Part shown: positions 16,295 to 25,390 of the stretch, piece after piece
How the letters are laid out: each line of letters begins with the position of its first letter
Position numbering within the stretch: position 1 is the first letter of the stretch
NCBI GenBank assembly: GCA_017409785.1
Contig: JAFQSD010000002.1
Span: forward strand, 350,597-414,596
DNA length: 64,000 nucleotides
Reading direction: 5' to 3'
From: Bacilli bacterium
Lineage (GTDB): Bacteria; Bacillota_I; Bacilli_A; RF39; UBA660
Notes under the pieces: generated by a model
What the model saw: only the letters and a program-made list of their open reading frames with translations
What the model was told of the DNA's origin: nothing
Databases searched by the model: none
Position numbers and translations under genes: made by a program

Positions 16295-17980
16295 ATGAAT
16301 AATCAAAAAACCAATGAAACAAAAATCGTTGTTTTAGGTGGTTTAGGAGAAGTCGGAAAAAATATGTATTGTGTAATGCATAATGACGCAATTGTTATTA
16401 TTGATGCCGGTGTTAGTTTCCCAGAAAGTGAACTTATGGGAGTTGACTACGTTTTACCAGATTTTACATTTTTAAAAGAAAATGAAGATAAAATTAAAGC
16501 TTTATTAATTACACATGGTCACGAAGATCATATTGGTGGAATTCCATTCTTACTACAAAGTATTAATATTCCAGCAATCTATGCTCCTAACCATGCTAAA
16601 GAATTAATCGCAGTAAAATTACAAGACCGTAATATAAGATATGACAATTTATTTGTTTATACCGAAAACACTAGACTAAAATTCAAAGAAATTGAAGTTG
16701 AATTTTTCAGAACAACACACTCAATTCCAGATTCACATGGAATTAGTATTTCTACACCAGATGGAAGAATTTGTACAACAGGAGACTATAAGTTTGATCT
16801 TACTCCTATTGGTCCAATGGCTGACCTATATAAAATGGCAAGTCTTGGAGAACAAGGTGTAGACTTAATGATTGGAGATTCTACAAATGCCTTAAACGAA
16901 GGATTCTCAAACAGTGAATCTGTTGTTGATGAAACACTTGGAGAAATGTTTGAAAAATGTAAAAATAATCGTATTATTATCGCAACATTCGCTTCAAACA
17001 TTTATCGTGTAAAACACATATTTGAAACTTGCTATAAACATAACAGAAAAATTTGTATCTTCGGAAGAAGTATGGAAAATAATATTAACATCTCAATTAA
17101 CGGTGGATATATCGATCATAAAGAACTACTAATTTCACCAGAAGAAGCTAATAATTTAAAACCTAACGAAGTTACATTATTATGTACAGGTAGTCAAGGT
17201 GAACCTTTAGCAGCTCTATCAAGAATTTCTAACGGAACACACAAACAAATCAAATTAAGACCTGATGATGTAGTAATTTTCTCATCTAGTGCAATCCCAG
17301 GAAACGCTTTAAGTATTTCTAAAATAATAAATAAATTATATTTAAAAGGCGTTAAGGTTTATACAAACCATGCTCTAGCAGATCTTCATACATCAGGACA
17401 TGCTAATGAAGAAGAAGTTAAATTAATGATTCGTTTATTAAAACCAAAATATTTAATGCCATTCCATGGAGACTACAGAATGTTAAAGAAACAAGCAGAT
17501 ATTGGAATCAATTGTGGAATTCCAAAAGAAAATACCTTCATCTTAAAAAATGGTGATACTCTAAATTTAAAAGATCACATAATTACTAAAGGTGAAAGTA
17601 TGCCAGGAGCCGATATCTATGTAGATGGTAATAGAATTGGAGAAATCGGAAGTGCTGTTATCAAAGATAGAAAAATCATGGCTAACGATGGAATCTTAGT
17701 TGTTATAATTAACGTTGATATGAAAAAACGTGAATTATTAATTAAACCAAATATTACTACACGTGGATTTATCCTTGTAAATGAAAATGAAGAGTTAATT
17801 CATAAGATTGAACAAAAAGCTGAAGCAACATTAAGAACATCACTACAAGATCCAAAATCAAATTTTGCAAATCTTAAAAATGATTTAACTGAAAACTTAT
17901 ATCCATTCATTTACAACTTAACAGGTAGAAAACCAATTATTCTACCAATCATATTAGATATAAAAAGAGATAACAAGTAA
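16295..17980 (+). CDS. rnjA: Ribonuclease J
   Basis: Metallo-beta-lactamase/beta-CASP ribonuclease with 5'-3' exo and endo activity in mRNA decay. The zinc motif HGHEDHIGG (near residue 74), the DSHG segment, TGDYKFD, the beta-CASP region with TGSQGEP and SSAIPGN, and HTSGHA plus the late FHGD histidine are all present. The start at 16295 (MNNQ) is chosen because the AAAGGAG lies between it and an earlier in-frame ATG at 16280. 561 residues is standard. RNase Y is encoded just beyond, so both main Bacilli RNA-decay enzymes lie within 4 kb. Confidence 0.96.
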   Translation: MNNQKTNETKIVVLGGLGEVGKNMYCVMHNDAIVIIDAGVSFPESELMGVDYVLPDFTFLKENEDKIKALLITHGHEDHIGGIPFLLQSINIPAIYAPNHAKELIAVKLQDRNIRYDNLFVYTENTRLKFKEIEVEFFRTTHSIPDSHGISISTPDGRICTTGDYKFDLTPIGPMADLYKMASLGEQGVDLMIGDSTNALNEGFSNSESVVDETLGEMFEKCKNNRIIIATFASNIYRVKHIFETCYKHNRKICIFGRSMENNINISINGGYIDHKELLISPEEANNLKPNEVTLLCTGSQGEPLAALSRISNGTHKQIKLRPDDVVIFSSSAIPGNALSISKIINKLYLKGVKVYTNHALADLHTSGHANEEEVKLMIRLLKPKYLMPFHGDYRMLKKQADIGINCGIPKENTFILKNGDTLNLKDHIITKGESMPGADIYVDGNRIGEIGSAVIKDRKIMANDGILVVIINVDMKKRELLIKPNITTRGFILVNENEELIHKIEQKAEATLRTSLQDPKSNFANLKNDLTENLYPFIYNLTGRKPIILPIILDIKRDNK

Positions 17981-17995
17981 TTGTTATCTTTTTAT
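17969..17995 (+). terminator. Intrinsic terminator after RNase J
   Basis: GATAACAA (17969-17976), loop GTAA, TTGTTATC (17981-17988), T run. The stop codon of rnjA forms part of the loop. Confidence 0.85.
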
Positions 17996-18342
17996 ATGTA
18001 AAAATAAGTATCTTCATTAATTATTTCACTTAGTTCTGAAACAGTACTTCGACAAAATAAAGCTACTCTAAAATAAAAATATCTCTCTTCTAACCCACTT
18101 ATATCAACAAGTAACTTATAATGTTCAAAACTAAGTTCCTCAAGTTCTTTATAATAATTAGGAAAACACTTGTAAAACTTTTTCATATAATTAATATTAC
18201 TAATTGAAAAAGTTTTACTCATACCAAAGTAATAAGATAAATACACAGAATATTTTGAAATAACATTCTCATAATAATTCTGCTTTTTAAATACACTTTT
18301 TCCTATCTTCCAAAATAAAAATAGTCGTTTTGTGAGATTCAT
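17992..18342 (-). CDS. Orphan DUF1016/YhcG N-terminal-like protein
   Basis: 116 residues. The pattern ISKYSVYLSYYFG, then SFEHYKLLVDISGLEERYFYFRVAL and VSELSEII resembles the N-terminal helical domain of YhcG/DUF1016 proteins (LSWSHY..LL.i.d..eR.FY...a....WSVREL). The C-terminal PD-(D/E)XK nuclease part of those proteins is absent, and the gene ends cleanly before the rnjA terminator. The ATG at 18342 has AGGAGGTGAG upstream, so it is probably expressed, not a dead fragment. DNA binding or a regulatory remnant is possible. Confidence 0.6.
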   Translation of the reverse strand: MNLTKRLFLFWKIGKSVFKKQNYYENVISKYSVYLSYYFGMSKTFSISNINYMKKFYKCFPNYYKELEELSFEHYKLLVDISGLEERYFYFRVALFCRSTVSELSEIINEDTYFYI

Positions 18343-18390
18343 CTTCCTCACCTCCTACTATATTATTCGCTAAAAGAAAAATTTTTTTGC

Positions 18391-18416
18391 AAAAAAAAGA
18401 AGCATTATTTTGCTTC
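18391..18416 (-). terminator. Intrinsic terminator after RNase Y
   Basis: On the minus strand GAAGCA, six-base loop, TGCTTC, then eight T. Confidence 0.85.
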
Positions 18417-19958
18417 TTCTTGTGCTCTTGTTTCACGAACAACTGTAATCTTAATTGTTCCTGGATATTTCATTGTAGCTTCAATCTTTTCTTTTACTTC
18501 TCTAGCAATCTTATGAGCTTCTAAATCATCAACTTCTTCTGGTTTAACAATTACTCTTAACTCACGTCCTGCTTGAACAGCATAAGTTTTATCTACACCT
18601 TTGATTTCATTACCAACTTCTTCAAGTTGAGAAAGTCTCTTAATATAATTTTCTAATGAATCATTACGAGCTCCTGGACGAGATGCAGATAATGCATCTG
18701 CAATTGCAACGATAGTAGCAATTACACTATTAGCTTGAGTATCTCCATGATGAGAAGCTATTGAGTTAATAACAACTTCATCTTCTTTATACTTCTTAGC
18801 AATATCCACTCCAATATCAACATGGCTTCCCTCAATTTCATGGTCAATTGCTTTACCAATATCATGAAGTAAACCAGCTCTTTTAGCTAAGTTAACATTT
18901 TCTCCAAGTTCTCCTGCTATTAATCCAGCAAGTTGAGCAACTTCAATTGAATGTTGTAAAGCATTTTGTCCATAACTTGTTCTAAAATGTAATTTACCAA
19001 TTGTTTCAATTAATGCTGGATCAAACTTAGTAAGTCCAACTTCAAAAGTAGCTTCTTGACCATATTCAATGATCTTTTGTTTCATATCTTTGCATACTTT
19101 ATCGTATAATTCTTCAATTCTAGTTGGATGGATTCTTCCATCTTTAATTAAACTTTCAAGTGTAACTCTTGCGATTTCTCTTCTTAATGGGTCAAAACTT
19201 GAAATAACTACTGCTTCTGGAGTATCATCAATAATTAAATCTACACCAGTAATAGCTTCAATAGTTCTAATATTACGACCTTCACGTCCAATAATTCTAC
19301 CTTTCATTTCATCAGTTGGTAAATCAATTACTGTAACTGTTTGGTCATTAGCAATATCAGCAGCATATCTTTGCATAGAACTTACAATATATTCTCTTGC
19401 AACTTTATCTGCTTGTAATTTTGCTTCATTTTCTCTTTCATGGATGTATTCAGCAATTTCCTTACTCATGTTCTCTCTAACTTGACTCATTACAAGTTCA
19501 CGAGCTTTATCTTTACTAAATCCTGAAATCTTTTCCAATAATTCTAATTGTTCTTTTTTGATTTCCTCCACTTTACTTTTTTCGTTTTGGATTTCAATTT
19601 GTCGTTCAGAAAGCTTTTCTTCTCTTTCATCTAATGCTGCTTCACGTTTTTGATACATTTCATCACGTTTATCAATACTAGCTTCACGTTGTAATAATCT
19701 ATTTTCAGATTCTTTTAACTCTTCCTTTCTTTCACGAATTTCCTTATCTAAATCCATTTTTGCTTTATGAGCTTCTTCTTTTTGTTCAATAGCAGCATCT
19801 CTTTTTGCTTTTTCAATTTCTTTCTTTGCATTCGCAATCATTGTTTCAGCTTTCTTAGATGCTCTGCTAACTTTTAAACTATTTATAACAAAAGCTATAA
19901 TAAAACCGATCAGTAAGCCTACGGCTACAAGTAAAATGGAGAACATTGTATCATTCAT
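18405..19958 (-). CDS. rny: Ribonuclease Y
   Basis: Membrane-anchored endoribonuclease that starts mRNA decay in Bacilli. One N-terminal membrane helix (about 5-26), a long charged coiled coil (30-180), a KH domain ([16 protein letters not shown]) and an HD domain ([12 protein letters not shown], later SHHGD) appear in order. 517 residues equals the normal length. It has a strong consensus promoter and terminators on both sides, so it is transcribed alone. The anchor places it at the membrane, where it would meet other degradosome parts. Confidence 0.97.
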   Translation of the reverse strand: MNDTMFSILLVAVGLLIGFIIAFVINSLKVSRASKKAETMIANAKKEIEKAKRDAAIEQKEEAHKAKMDLDKEIRERKEELKESENRLLQREASIDKRDEMYQKREAALDEREEKLSERQIEIQNEKSKVEEIKKEQLELLEKISGFSKDKARELVMSQVRENMSKEIAEYIHERENEAKLQADKVAREYIVSSMQRYAADIANDQTVTVIDLPTDEMKGRIIGREGRNIRTIEAITGVDLIIDDTPEAVVISSFDPLRREIARVTLESLIKDGRIHPTRIEELYDKVCKDMKQKIIEYGQEATFEVGLTKFDPALIETIGKLHFRTSYGQNALQHSIEVAQLAGLIAGELGENVNLAKRAGLLHDIGKAIDHEIEGSHVDIGVDIAKKYKEDEVVINSIASHHGDTQANSVIATIVAIADALSASRPGARNDSLENYIKRLSQLEEVGNEIKGVDKTYAVQAGRELRVIVKPEEVDDLEAHKIAREVKEKIEATMKYPGTIKITVVRETRAQEEAK

Positions 19959-20005
19959 ATTATTCCTCCATCTAGATCAGGTCATTAAACCTACAATCTA
20001 ATTCT

Positions 20006-20034
20006 ATTGTAATTTTATTTTAAAACTATGTCAA
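20006..20034 (-). promoter_or_regulatory. Strong promoter of rny
   Basis: On the minus strand perfect TTGACA (20029-20034), 17-base spacer, TACAAT (20006-20011). One of the best sigma-A matches in the window. Confidence 0.75.
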
Positions 20035-20041
20035 GAAAAAG

Positions 20042-20062
20042 AAAAAAGCTTTAAAATAAAGC
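20042..20062 (-). terminator. Intrinsic terminator after murE
   Basis: On the minus strand GCTTTA, loop TTT, TAAAGC, then TTTTTT. Confidence 0.75.
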
Positions 20063-20063
20063 C

Positions 20064-21452
20064 TTACTTTTCTATAAAATATTCTTTTATCGTTTCATAA
20101 TCAGAATATTTTTCTTTTCTATCTTCAATAGCCATGTAATTGTCACGGCCTTTTCCAAGAATTAATACCACACTATCTTTATCAGCTATTTCAAATGCTT
20201 TCGCAATAGCTTTTTTTCTATCAACAATTCTTAAATATTCTTTATCTGTATCTCCTACCATCTGGTCTATTATCTCATCAACACTTTCATATCTAGGATC
20301 ATCCATTGTAAATATTGAAACATCAGATTTTTCTAAAACAAGTTTACCAATCTTCGAACGTTTTTCTTTTTCTCTACCACCAGCAGCACCTGTAACAGTA
20401 ATTATTTTCTTATAATTTGAAACACTCTCTAAAATACATTTAATACCATTATATGTATGAGCATAATCTAAAATAATATCATAATCTTGTCCAAACTCTA
20501 AATACTCTCTCCTACCATTAATAGGTTTTAACCTAGCAATATTTTTAATTAACTCATCACTATTAATACCTTTTAATAAACAAACTACAAAAGCCATCGC
20601 TACATTATAAATGTTATATTTACCTAATAGTGGACTCTTAATTATATATTTTTTATCTTTTTCCACAAGTAGAAATTTGACAAATTTTGACGTTTCTTTG
20701 ACATCAGAGATGACAAAATCATTGTCAGTTTCAAACCCAATTCTGTAAACATTACTTCTGTCAATAACTTTACAATTTTCATCATCACCATTAATAACTG
20801 CAAACCCATCTTCTTTTAAATAGTCAAATAATGACAATTTACATTCTCTATATTTTTCAATAGTTTTATGAACATTTAAATGATCTTCTGTAATATTTGT
20901 AAAACAAATTACATCATATTTGAATGTCTTTAATCTTTTATGAAGAAGTGACTCACTTGACACTTCCATAACAATATCTTTACAATTGCTGTTTTTTATA
21001 AGACTTAAACTATTATAAAGTTCAGAAACACATGGCGTAGTATTATGTGTATCAAAATACTCATCATTTATAATTACTCCATTAGTACCAATACACGCCA
21101 TACCATTCATTAATTGATAAATAATTGTAGATGTCGTTGTTTTTCCATCAGTACCAGTTATACCTATTAAATTAAATTCATCAGGATGAACATCATAAAA
21201 CTTACTACATAGTTCAACATAATAATCATTTATCTTTTCCACAACTACATATGGTACATTAATATTTACTTCTCTATCACAAACTACAAATATTGCTCCA
21301 TTATTAATAGCATCATTTATATAATCAAAATGATCCACATTAAATCCTTTTGTCGCAACAAACACATATCCTTCTTTTATATCCCTTGAATCATCAGAAA
21401 TACCAACTACTTCGAAATCATAAGAGCATTCTATCAAGTCACAAATTTTCAT
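20064..21452 (-). CDS. murE: UDP-MurNAc-tripeptide synthetase MurE
   Basis: Adds the third amino acid to UDP-MurNAc-L-Ala-D-Glu in peptidoglycan precursor synthesis. N-domain (1-90), ATP loop GTDGKTTTS (near 103), HNTTPC and ITEDHLN segments, then the C-terminal domain with the specificity motif DDPR (MDDPRYES). Arg in that motif is usual for meso-diaminopimelate enzymes (DNPR in E. coli), whereas lysine-adding MurE has DNPA or similar, so a diaminopimelate wall is inferred. 462 residues is a little short (usual 480-500). It has its own promoter between recA and rny. Confidence 0.94.
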   Translation of the reverse strand: MKICDLIECSYDFEVVGISDDSRDIKEGYVFVATKGFNVDHFDYINDAINNGAIFVVCDREVNINVPYVVVEKINDYYVELCSKFYDVHPDEFNLIGITGTDGKTTTSTIIYQLMNGMACIGTNGVIINDEYFDTHNTTPCVSELYNSLSLIKNSNCKDIVMEVSSESLLHKRLKTFKYDVICFTNITEDHLNVHKTIEKYRECKLSLFDYLKEDGFAVINGDDENCKVIDRSNVYRIGFETDNDFVISDVKETSKFVKFLLVEKDKKYIIKSPLLGKYNIYNVAMAFVVCLLKGINSDELIKNIARLKPINGRREYLEFGQDYDIILDYAHTYNGIKCILESVSNYKKIITVTGAAGGREKEKRSKIGKLVLEKSDVSIFTMDDPRYESVDEIIDQMVGDTDKEYLRIVDRKKAIAKAFEIADKDSVVLILGKGRDNYMAIEDRKEKYSDYETIKEYFIEK

Positions 21453-21473
21453 AGTAATAGCCTCCTATAAAAC

Positions 21474-21502
21474 ATTATGCCAAGAAAAAAAAGAAAAGAC
21501 AA
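21474..21502 (-). promoter_or_regulatory. Likely promoter of murE, overlapping the recA terminator
   Basis: On the minus strand TTGTCT (21497-21502), 17-base spacer, CATAAT (21474-21479). The -35 lies within the descending arm of the recA terminator. Confidence 0.45.
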
Positions 21503-21515
21503 CTATTTGTCTTTT
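21483..21515 (-). terminator. Intrinsic terminator after recA
   Basis: On the minus strand AAAAGACAA, loop ATAG, TTGTCTTTT, then C and eight T. The loop contains the recA stop. Confidence 0.8.
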
Positions 21516-22552
21516 CCTTTTTCTTTTGGTTCTTCTTTCTTTTCTAAAGAAATATCATAATATTCTCTAACTTTTTGTTCAATCTCATCTCTTAATTCAG
21601 GTGTATCTTTTAACAACAACTTAACATTTTCTTTTCCTTGTCCAAGTTTTTCACCTTGATAAGAATACCAAGCTCCAGTTTTATCAACAATACCAGCTTC
21701 TGCTGCTAAGTCAATAATCTCTCCTTCTCTTGAAACTCCTTCACCATACATAATATCTACTGTTGCAGTCTTAAATGGTGGAGCAACTTTATTCTTAACA
21801 ACTTTAATAGTTGTTTTATTTCCAACAATTCCTTCTCCCATTTTTAATTGTTCATTACGACGAATATCTAAACGAATAGTTGAATAGAACTTTAAAGCTC
21901 TACCACCTGGTGTAGTTTCTGGATTACCAAATAATACACCAACTTTTTCACGTAATTGATTGATAAAAATACAAGTAGTTTTTGTTTTATTAATTGTTCC
22001 TGATAATTTTCTTAAAGCTTGTGACATAAGTCTTGCTTGTAATCCAACATGAGAATCTCCCATTTCTCCATCAATTTCTGCTTGTGGTACTAATGCAGCA
22101 ACTGAGTCAATTACAATAATACTTACTGCTTCACTTCTAACTAATGCTTCACAGATTTCTAAAGCTTGTTCCCCTGTGTCTGGTTGTGATAATAAAAGTT
22201 CGTCAATATCTACTCCAAGTCTTTCGGCATAAACTGGATCTAACGCATGTTCAGCATCAATAAACGCTGCACGTCCACCAAGTTTTTGATGTTCAGCAAT
22301 CGCTTGTAATGCAAATGTAGTTTTACCACTTGATTCAGGTCCATAAATTTCAATAATTCTTCCTCTAGGATATCCACCTACTCCTAACGCAATATCTAGT
22401 GAAAGACATCCACTTGAGCAAACATCAACTTTAGTATGTTTGCTATCACCAAGCTTCATAATAGAACCTTTACCAAATTGTTTCTCAATATCACTTAATA
22501 CTTGCTCTAAAGCTTTATCTTTATCCTTTTGAGCGTCACTAACTGTCTTCAT
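21503..22552 (-). CDS. recA: RecA recombinase
   Basis: Forms filaments on single-stranded DNA, drives homologous strand exchange and triggers LexA cleavage. Walker [13 protein letters not shown] (near 70), the IDAEHALD segment, [13 protein letters not shown], the L2 loop region around [14 protein letters not shown] and a Lys/Glu-rich C-terminal tail are all clear. 349 residues is typical. A promoter and a near-consensus LexA operator lie directly upstream, and pgsA upstream ends with its own terminator, so SOS control is specific to recA. Confidence 0.98.
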   Translation of the reverse strand: MKTVSDAQKDKDKALEQVLSDIEKQFGKGSIMKLGDSKHTKVDVCSSGCLSLDIALGVGGYPRGRIIEIYGPESSGKTTFALQAIAEHQKLGGRAAFIDAEHALDPVYAERLGVDIDELLLSQPDTGEQALEICEALVRSEAVSIIVIDSVAALVPQAEIDGEMGDSHVGLQARLMSQALRKLSGTINKTKTTCIFINQLREKVGVLFGNPETTPGGRALKFYSTIRLDIRRNEQLKMGEGIVGNKTTIKVVKNKVAPPFKTATVDIMYGEGVSREGEIIDLAAEAGIVDKTGAWYSYQGEKLGQGKENVKLLLKDTPELRDEIEQKVREYYDISLEKKEEPKEKGKDK

Positions 22553-22583
22553 ATTTCCTCCTAAATTAATAACTTACAATATC

Positions 22584-22612
22584 ATTGTATACTATATTTT
22601 TTTAAAATGCAA
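22584..22612 (-). promoter_or_regulatory. Promoter of recA
   Basis: On the minus strand TTGCAT (22607-22612), 17-base spacer, TACAAT (22584-22589). Confidence 0.7.
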
Positions 22613-22620
22613 TACTTTCT

Positions 22621-22634
22621 CGAACAATTGTTTT
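22621..22634. promoter_or_regulatory. LexA (DinR) box upstream of recA
   Basis: CGAACAATTGTTTT fits the Gram-positive SOS box CGAACRNRYGTTYC at 12 of 14 positions. It lies just upstream of the recA -35, close to where the Bacillus recA operator sits. Confidence 0.65.
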
Positions 22635-22660
22635 ATTAAATTTACGACCAATTATTGCCA

Positions 22661-22695
22661 GAAAAATAAAAACTTCTTTATAAAAAAGAAGTTTT
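22661..22695 (-). terminator. Intrinsic terminator after pgsA
   Basis: On the minus strand AAAACTTCTTT, five-base loop, AAAGAAGTTTT, then TATTTTT. Confidence 0.8.
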
Positions 22696-22720
22696 ATACA
22701 TAATATTCATTTAAATTATT

Positions 22721-23320
22721 TTATTTCGCTTTTTTAGGAAAAATTAATTCCTTATTAATATTAAAGTATTGTACTGCAGAAATGATTGATAAAATACATG
22801 CAATGAATAGTAAAATATCATCTACATAAATTCCCCAATGTTCAAATGGAGCATTACAGAATAATGCTAATGTTGTACCTACCATTAAAGTAGCAGTTTT
22901 TAATTTTCCTGAACCAATAGCAGCAACAACCTTTCCTTTACCAGCAGCCTCCATCTTAATTGCATTAACAACGATATCTCTTAATACAATAATTACTGGA
23001 ACGATTTCATGAATATATCCATGAGCAGCTAAGATAATTAATACTGAGTTAACTAAAACTTTATCAGCAATAGCATCTAACATTTTACCAGTATCAGTAA
23101 TTTGATTGTTCTTACGAGCTAAGTATCCATCTAACCAGTCTGTTAAACTAGCAATAACAAATATTACACCAGCAACAATATACTCTGATTCAAATGTAAT
23201 TGCACCTACAGCATATGTAGGGAATTGTAATCCAATTTCATAGAATGGAAAACATAATAATACAATAATAACAAGCGATAATACTAATCTAAGAACAGTA
23301 AGTTTAGTAGGTAAATTCAT
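22721..23320 (-). CDS. pgsA: Phosphatidylglycerophosphate synthase PgsA
   Basis: CDP-alcohol phosphatidyltransferase that joins CDP-diacylglycerol and glycerol-3-phosphate in anionic phospholipid synthesis, in the membrane. The family signature is complete: DWLDGYLAR, then eight residues, then GKMLDAIAD. Several hydrophobic helices fill the rest. The ATG at 23320 (MNLPTKLTVLR) has AAGGGAGAG upstream and matches the usual PgsA start; it lies inside the end of rodZ (17-base overlap). 199 residues, slightly longer than the Bacillus enzyme. The order rodZ-pgsA-recA is conserved in Bacilli. Confidence 0.95.
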   Translation of the reverse strand: MNLPTKLTVLRLVLSLVIIVLLCFPFYEIGLQFPTYAVGAITFESEYIVAGVIFVIASLTDWLDGYLARKNNQITDTGKMLDAIADKVLVNSVLIILAAHGYIHEIVPVIIVLRDIVVNAIKMEAAGKGKVVAAIGSGKLKTATLMVGTTLALFCNAPFEHWGIYVDDILLFIACILSIISAVQYFNINKELIFPKKAK

Positions 23321-23798
23321 AAATACTCTCCCTTCCGCCATAAGGCTTTAACTCATCTACCTGTGTTGGAGCTTTATTAGCACTACTTACCAAAAGATAA
23401 ATAATTAAGATTAATAAAAGAAAACCTCCAACAACTCCCGCAATTAACCAAAAAGAAATTTTTCTTTTATATTCAATTGTATAAGGAGAACGAGTCTTCT
23501 TTTCTTTATCTTCTTGCTTCTTTTGTGCAGCCTTAATATCATCAAGTGATATTTTAGAAGTATGTTCAAATAAAAAACCATTAAATTCATCTACTACTTT
23601 TTCAGGATTTAATCCTAAATATTTAGCATATAATTTAATTTGTTCTTTTAAATTATAAACATCCTTAAAAGCTCTAACATTTCCACTTTCAATATTTTCG
23701 ATATGAGATGTAGAAAGTTCTAAATCTTCTGCTGCTTCAGCAATACTAACCCCATTAGAGATTCTAGTACGCTTTAAATACTCACCTAATTCCTTCAT
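23304..23798 (-). CDS. rodZ: RodZ-like membrane protein with N-terminal HTH
   Basis: Cell-shape protein linking MreB filaments to the membrane. An HTH_25 type helix-turn-helix (about 3-70: LGEYLKRTRISNGVSIAEAA, then STSHIENIESGN) is followed by a basic juxtamembrane stretch and one membrane helix (about 117-137). Only about 25 residues remain outside, so the large C-terminal beta domain of E. coli RodZ is absent, as in some Bacilli. The ATG at 23798 has GAGGTG upstream; longer readings run into rnpB and are rejected. It overlaps pgsA. Confidence 0.88.
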   Translation of the reverse strand: MKELGEYLKRTRISNGVSIAEAAEDLELSTSHIENIESGNVRAFKDVYNLKEQIKLYAKYLGLNPEKVVDEFNGFLFEHTSKISLDDIKAAQKKQEDKEKKTRSPYTIEYKRKISFWLIAGVVGGFLLLILIIYLLVSSANKAPTQVDELKPYGGRESIYEFTY

Positions 23799-23826
23799 AA
23801 ACACCTCACCATTTAATAATATAATA

Positions 23827-24167
23827 ATATAAATAAGCCATGTTTTGTTCCTATTTCTAGGCGACAAACATTTATCTACCAGTTGCCTGGTCCTTAACTC
23901 CGTTCTAGTTCCTTCGTTAAGACTCTCCTACCAATTTTGGATTTCTCTCTCGCGGGGTTTACCACGTTTCATTTCTTCGTTTCCAAAGAACTCGTCTCTG
24001 TGGCACTTTATGGATAGAACCATATCCGAAGACTTAGGTTCATCTCCGCCGTTAGCCAAAACTACCCTAGGTTATTTGTTCCCTAGGCACGATCACTACA
24101 GACATCACAGACTGTGAGAGCATGGACTTTCCTCAAGGATCTCAAGAATCCCAGCGTTTGTCTATAT
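23827..24167 (-). ncRNA. rnpB: RNase P RNA, class B
   Basis: Catalytic RNA of RNase P, which trims tRNA 5' ends. On the minus strand the universally conserved GAGGAAAGTCCATGCTC lies near the 5' end and GAACAAAACATGGCTTA near the 3' end, with CGGTAAACCCC-like sequence (here GTGGTAAACCCCGCGAG) between. The 5' ATATAGA and 3' TTTATAT can pair as P1, which sets the ends. About 341 nt, against about 400 in Bacillus. The stretch is visibly more GC-rich than its surroundings. It follows gpsB directly, as in Bacillus. Confidence 0.95.
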
Positions 24168-24171
24168 ACTA

Positions 24172-24516
24172 TTATTTTTCTTCATCTTTTGATTTTAATC
24201 CATATACCATTTTTTCTAGTTGCGATAATCTTCTCATGATATCAACATTAGTAACATCAGAATTATCTGCGCTACTCTTAACAACTTCCATACTTAATCT
24301 TGAATTACGAAGTTCTTGTTTTAATGACATAATTTCTGCCATTAAATCAGCTTTTTCTTTCTCCAAAGTATTAATCATATTAAGAAATTGTTCATAGTCA
24401 TCAATAATTACATCTAAAAATTGATCAACCTCTTTTAAACGATATCCACGAGTATCAATTTTGAACTCTTTTTTTAGAATATCTTGTGGCATAAGTGAAA
24501 TCTTATTTTGATACAT
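24172..24516 (-). CDS. gpsB: GpsB/DivIVA-domain cell division protein
   Basis: Adaptor that coordinates peptidoglycan synthases, notably PBP1, during growth and division. The DivIVA N-domain is clear: MPQDILKKEFKIDTRGYRLKEVDQFLD, followed by a coiled coil to about residue 70, a linker and a short C-terminal helix (IMRRLSQLEKMVYGL). The ATG at 24516 with GGTGAT upstream gives 114 residues. Its likely partner ponA is encoded 900 bases away on the other strand. Confidence 0.93.
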   Translation of the reverse strand: MYQNKISLMPQDILKKEFKIDTRGYRLKEVDQFLDVIIDDYEQFLNMINTLEKEKADLMAEIMSLKQELRNSRLSMEVVKSSADNSDVTNVDIMRRLSQLEKMVYGLKSKDEEK

Positions 24517-24551
24517 TTTTATCACCAATCCCTTATGCTATTATTATCACA

Positions 24552-24674
24552 TTAATGACCATTTTTGTCAATTGCTATCGCCCTCTTTATATAATGAACT
24601 CTTGTACTAACTGATATATCCCTAGTATTACTAATCATTCTATTAAGTAGTCTTATAACTTCAAAATTATTCAT
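24552..24674 (-). CDS. Small 40-residue protein upstream of gpsB, unknown
   Basis: I found this ORF by reading the strand: MNNFEVIRLLNRMISNTRD, then ISVSTRVHYIKRAIAIDKNGH. AGGTGATTA stands 3-9 bases before the ATG, the same ribosome binding site style as neighbouring genes. The product would be basic and helical, with no membrane segment. It ends about 35 bases before gpsB and would share its transcript. No family recognised; it could be non-coding. Confidence 0.45.
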   Translation of the reverse strand: MNNFEVIRLLNRMISNTRDISVSTRVHYIKRAIAIDKNGH

Positions 24675-24773
24675 ATTAATCACCTATTCAAAATAATAAT
24701 ATAAATAAATTTAAAAATCATAAATTCGACTTAGTTAGCTAAAAAATTCCACAAAAATAACATATAAATAATG

Positions 24774-24802
24774 TAGAATTTTTTTCCCCTTTATAGTATA
24801 AT
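24774..24802 (+). promoter_or_regulatory. Likely promoter of recU-ponA
   Basis: TAGAAT (24774-24779), 17-base spacer, consensus TATAAT (24797-24802), 18 bases before the ATG of recU. The -35 is weak. Confidence 0.5.
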
Positions 24803-24819
24803 AAATCATAGGTGATTAG

Positions 24820-25389
24820 ATGAACTATCCAAATGGTTTAAAAAAAACACATCAAGCATGTATCACAACTCATAAAAATCGTGGAATGTCATTAGAAAGT
24901 GACCTAAATATTTCAAACGAATATTATCGAGAAATTGATAAAGCTTATATATATAAAAAACCAACACCTATTCAAATTACAAAAGTGGATTACCCTTCTC
25001 GTGATAAAGCAACCATCAAAGAAGGTTTTTTTACAACTCCATCAACAACTGACTATAATGGATTGTATAAAGGATATTACATAGACTTCGAAGCAAAAGA
25101 AACAAAAAGTACAACTTCTTTTGCCCTAACAAATATTCATCCACATCAAATTGAACATTTAAAAAACATAGATAGACATCAAGGAATAGCTTTTTTAATT
25201 GTTAGATTTACAACATTAAATGAAACATACTTGTATCCAGCAAAACAATTTGTTGAATACATAGAAACAACAGATAGAAAATCAATTCCTATAGACATAT
25301 TTAAAGAACAAGCCTATCTAATAAAAGATAGTTATTGTCCTAGAATTGATTACTTAAAAATAGTTGATAAATTAATTGGAGGTAAATAA
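24820..25389 (+). CDS. recU: Holliday junction resolvase RecU
   Basis: Cuts Holliday junctions in recombination and chromosome segregation. Visible are the N-terminal NRGMSLESDLNISNEYY helix, TTPSTTDYNGLYKGYYIDFEAKET with the nuclease Asp/Glu/Lys residues of the PD-(D/E)XK-like fold, and HPHQIEHL followed by GIAFLIVRF. 189 residues, close to the usual 200. It is followed at once by ponA, the recU-ponA pair of Bacilli. Confidence 0.95.
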   Translation: MNYPNGLKKTHQACITTHKNRGMSLESDLNISNEYYREIDKAYIYKKPTPIQITKVDYPSRDKATIKEGFFTTPSTTDYNGLYKGYYIDFEAKETKSTTSFALTNIHPHQIEHLKNIDRHQGIAFLIVRFTTLNETYLYPAKQFVEYIETTDRKSIPIDIFKEQAYLIKDSYCPRIDYLKIVDKLIGGK

Positions 25390-25390
25390 A

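Noticed and set aside
23845..24117. Possible protein-coding frame between rodZ and gpsB
   Set aside because: The stretch is the RNase P RNA; conserved ribozyme sequences explain its open frames.
24741..24785. Inverted repeat AAAAAATTC/GAATTTTTT upstream of recU
   Set aside because: Pure A/T arms with a 27-base loop; expected by chance in such AT-rich DNA and overlaps the promoter.
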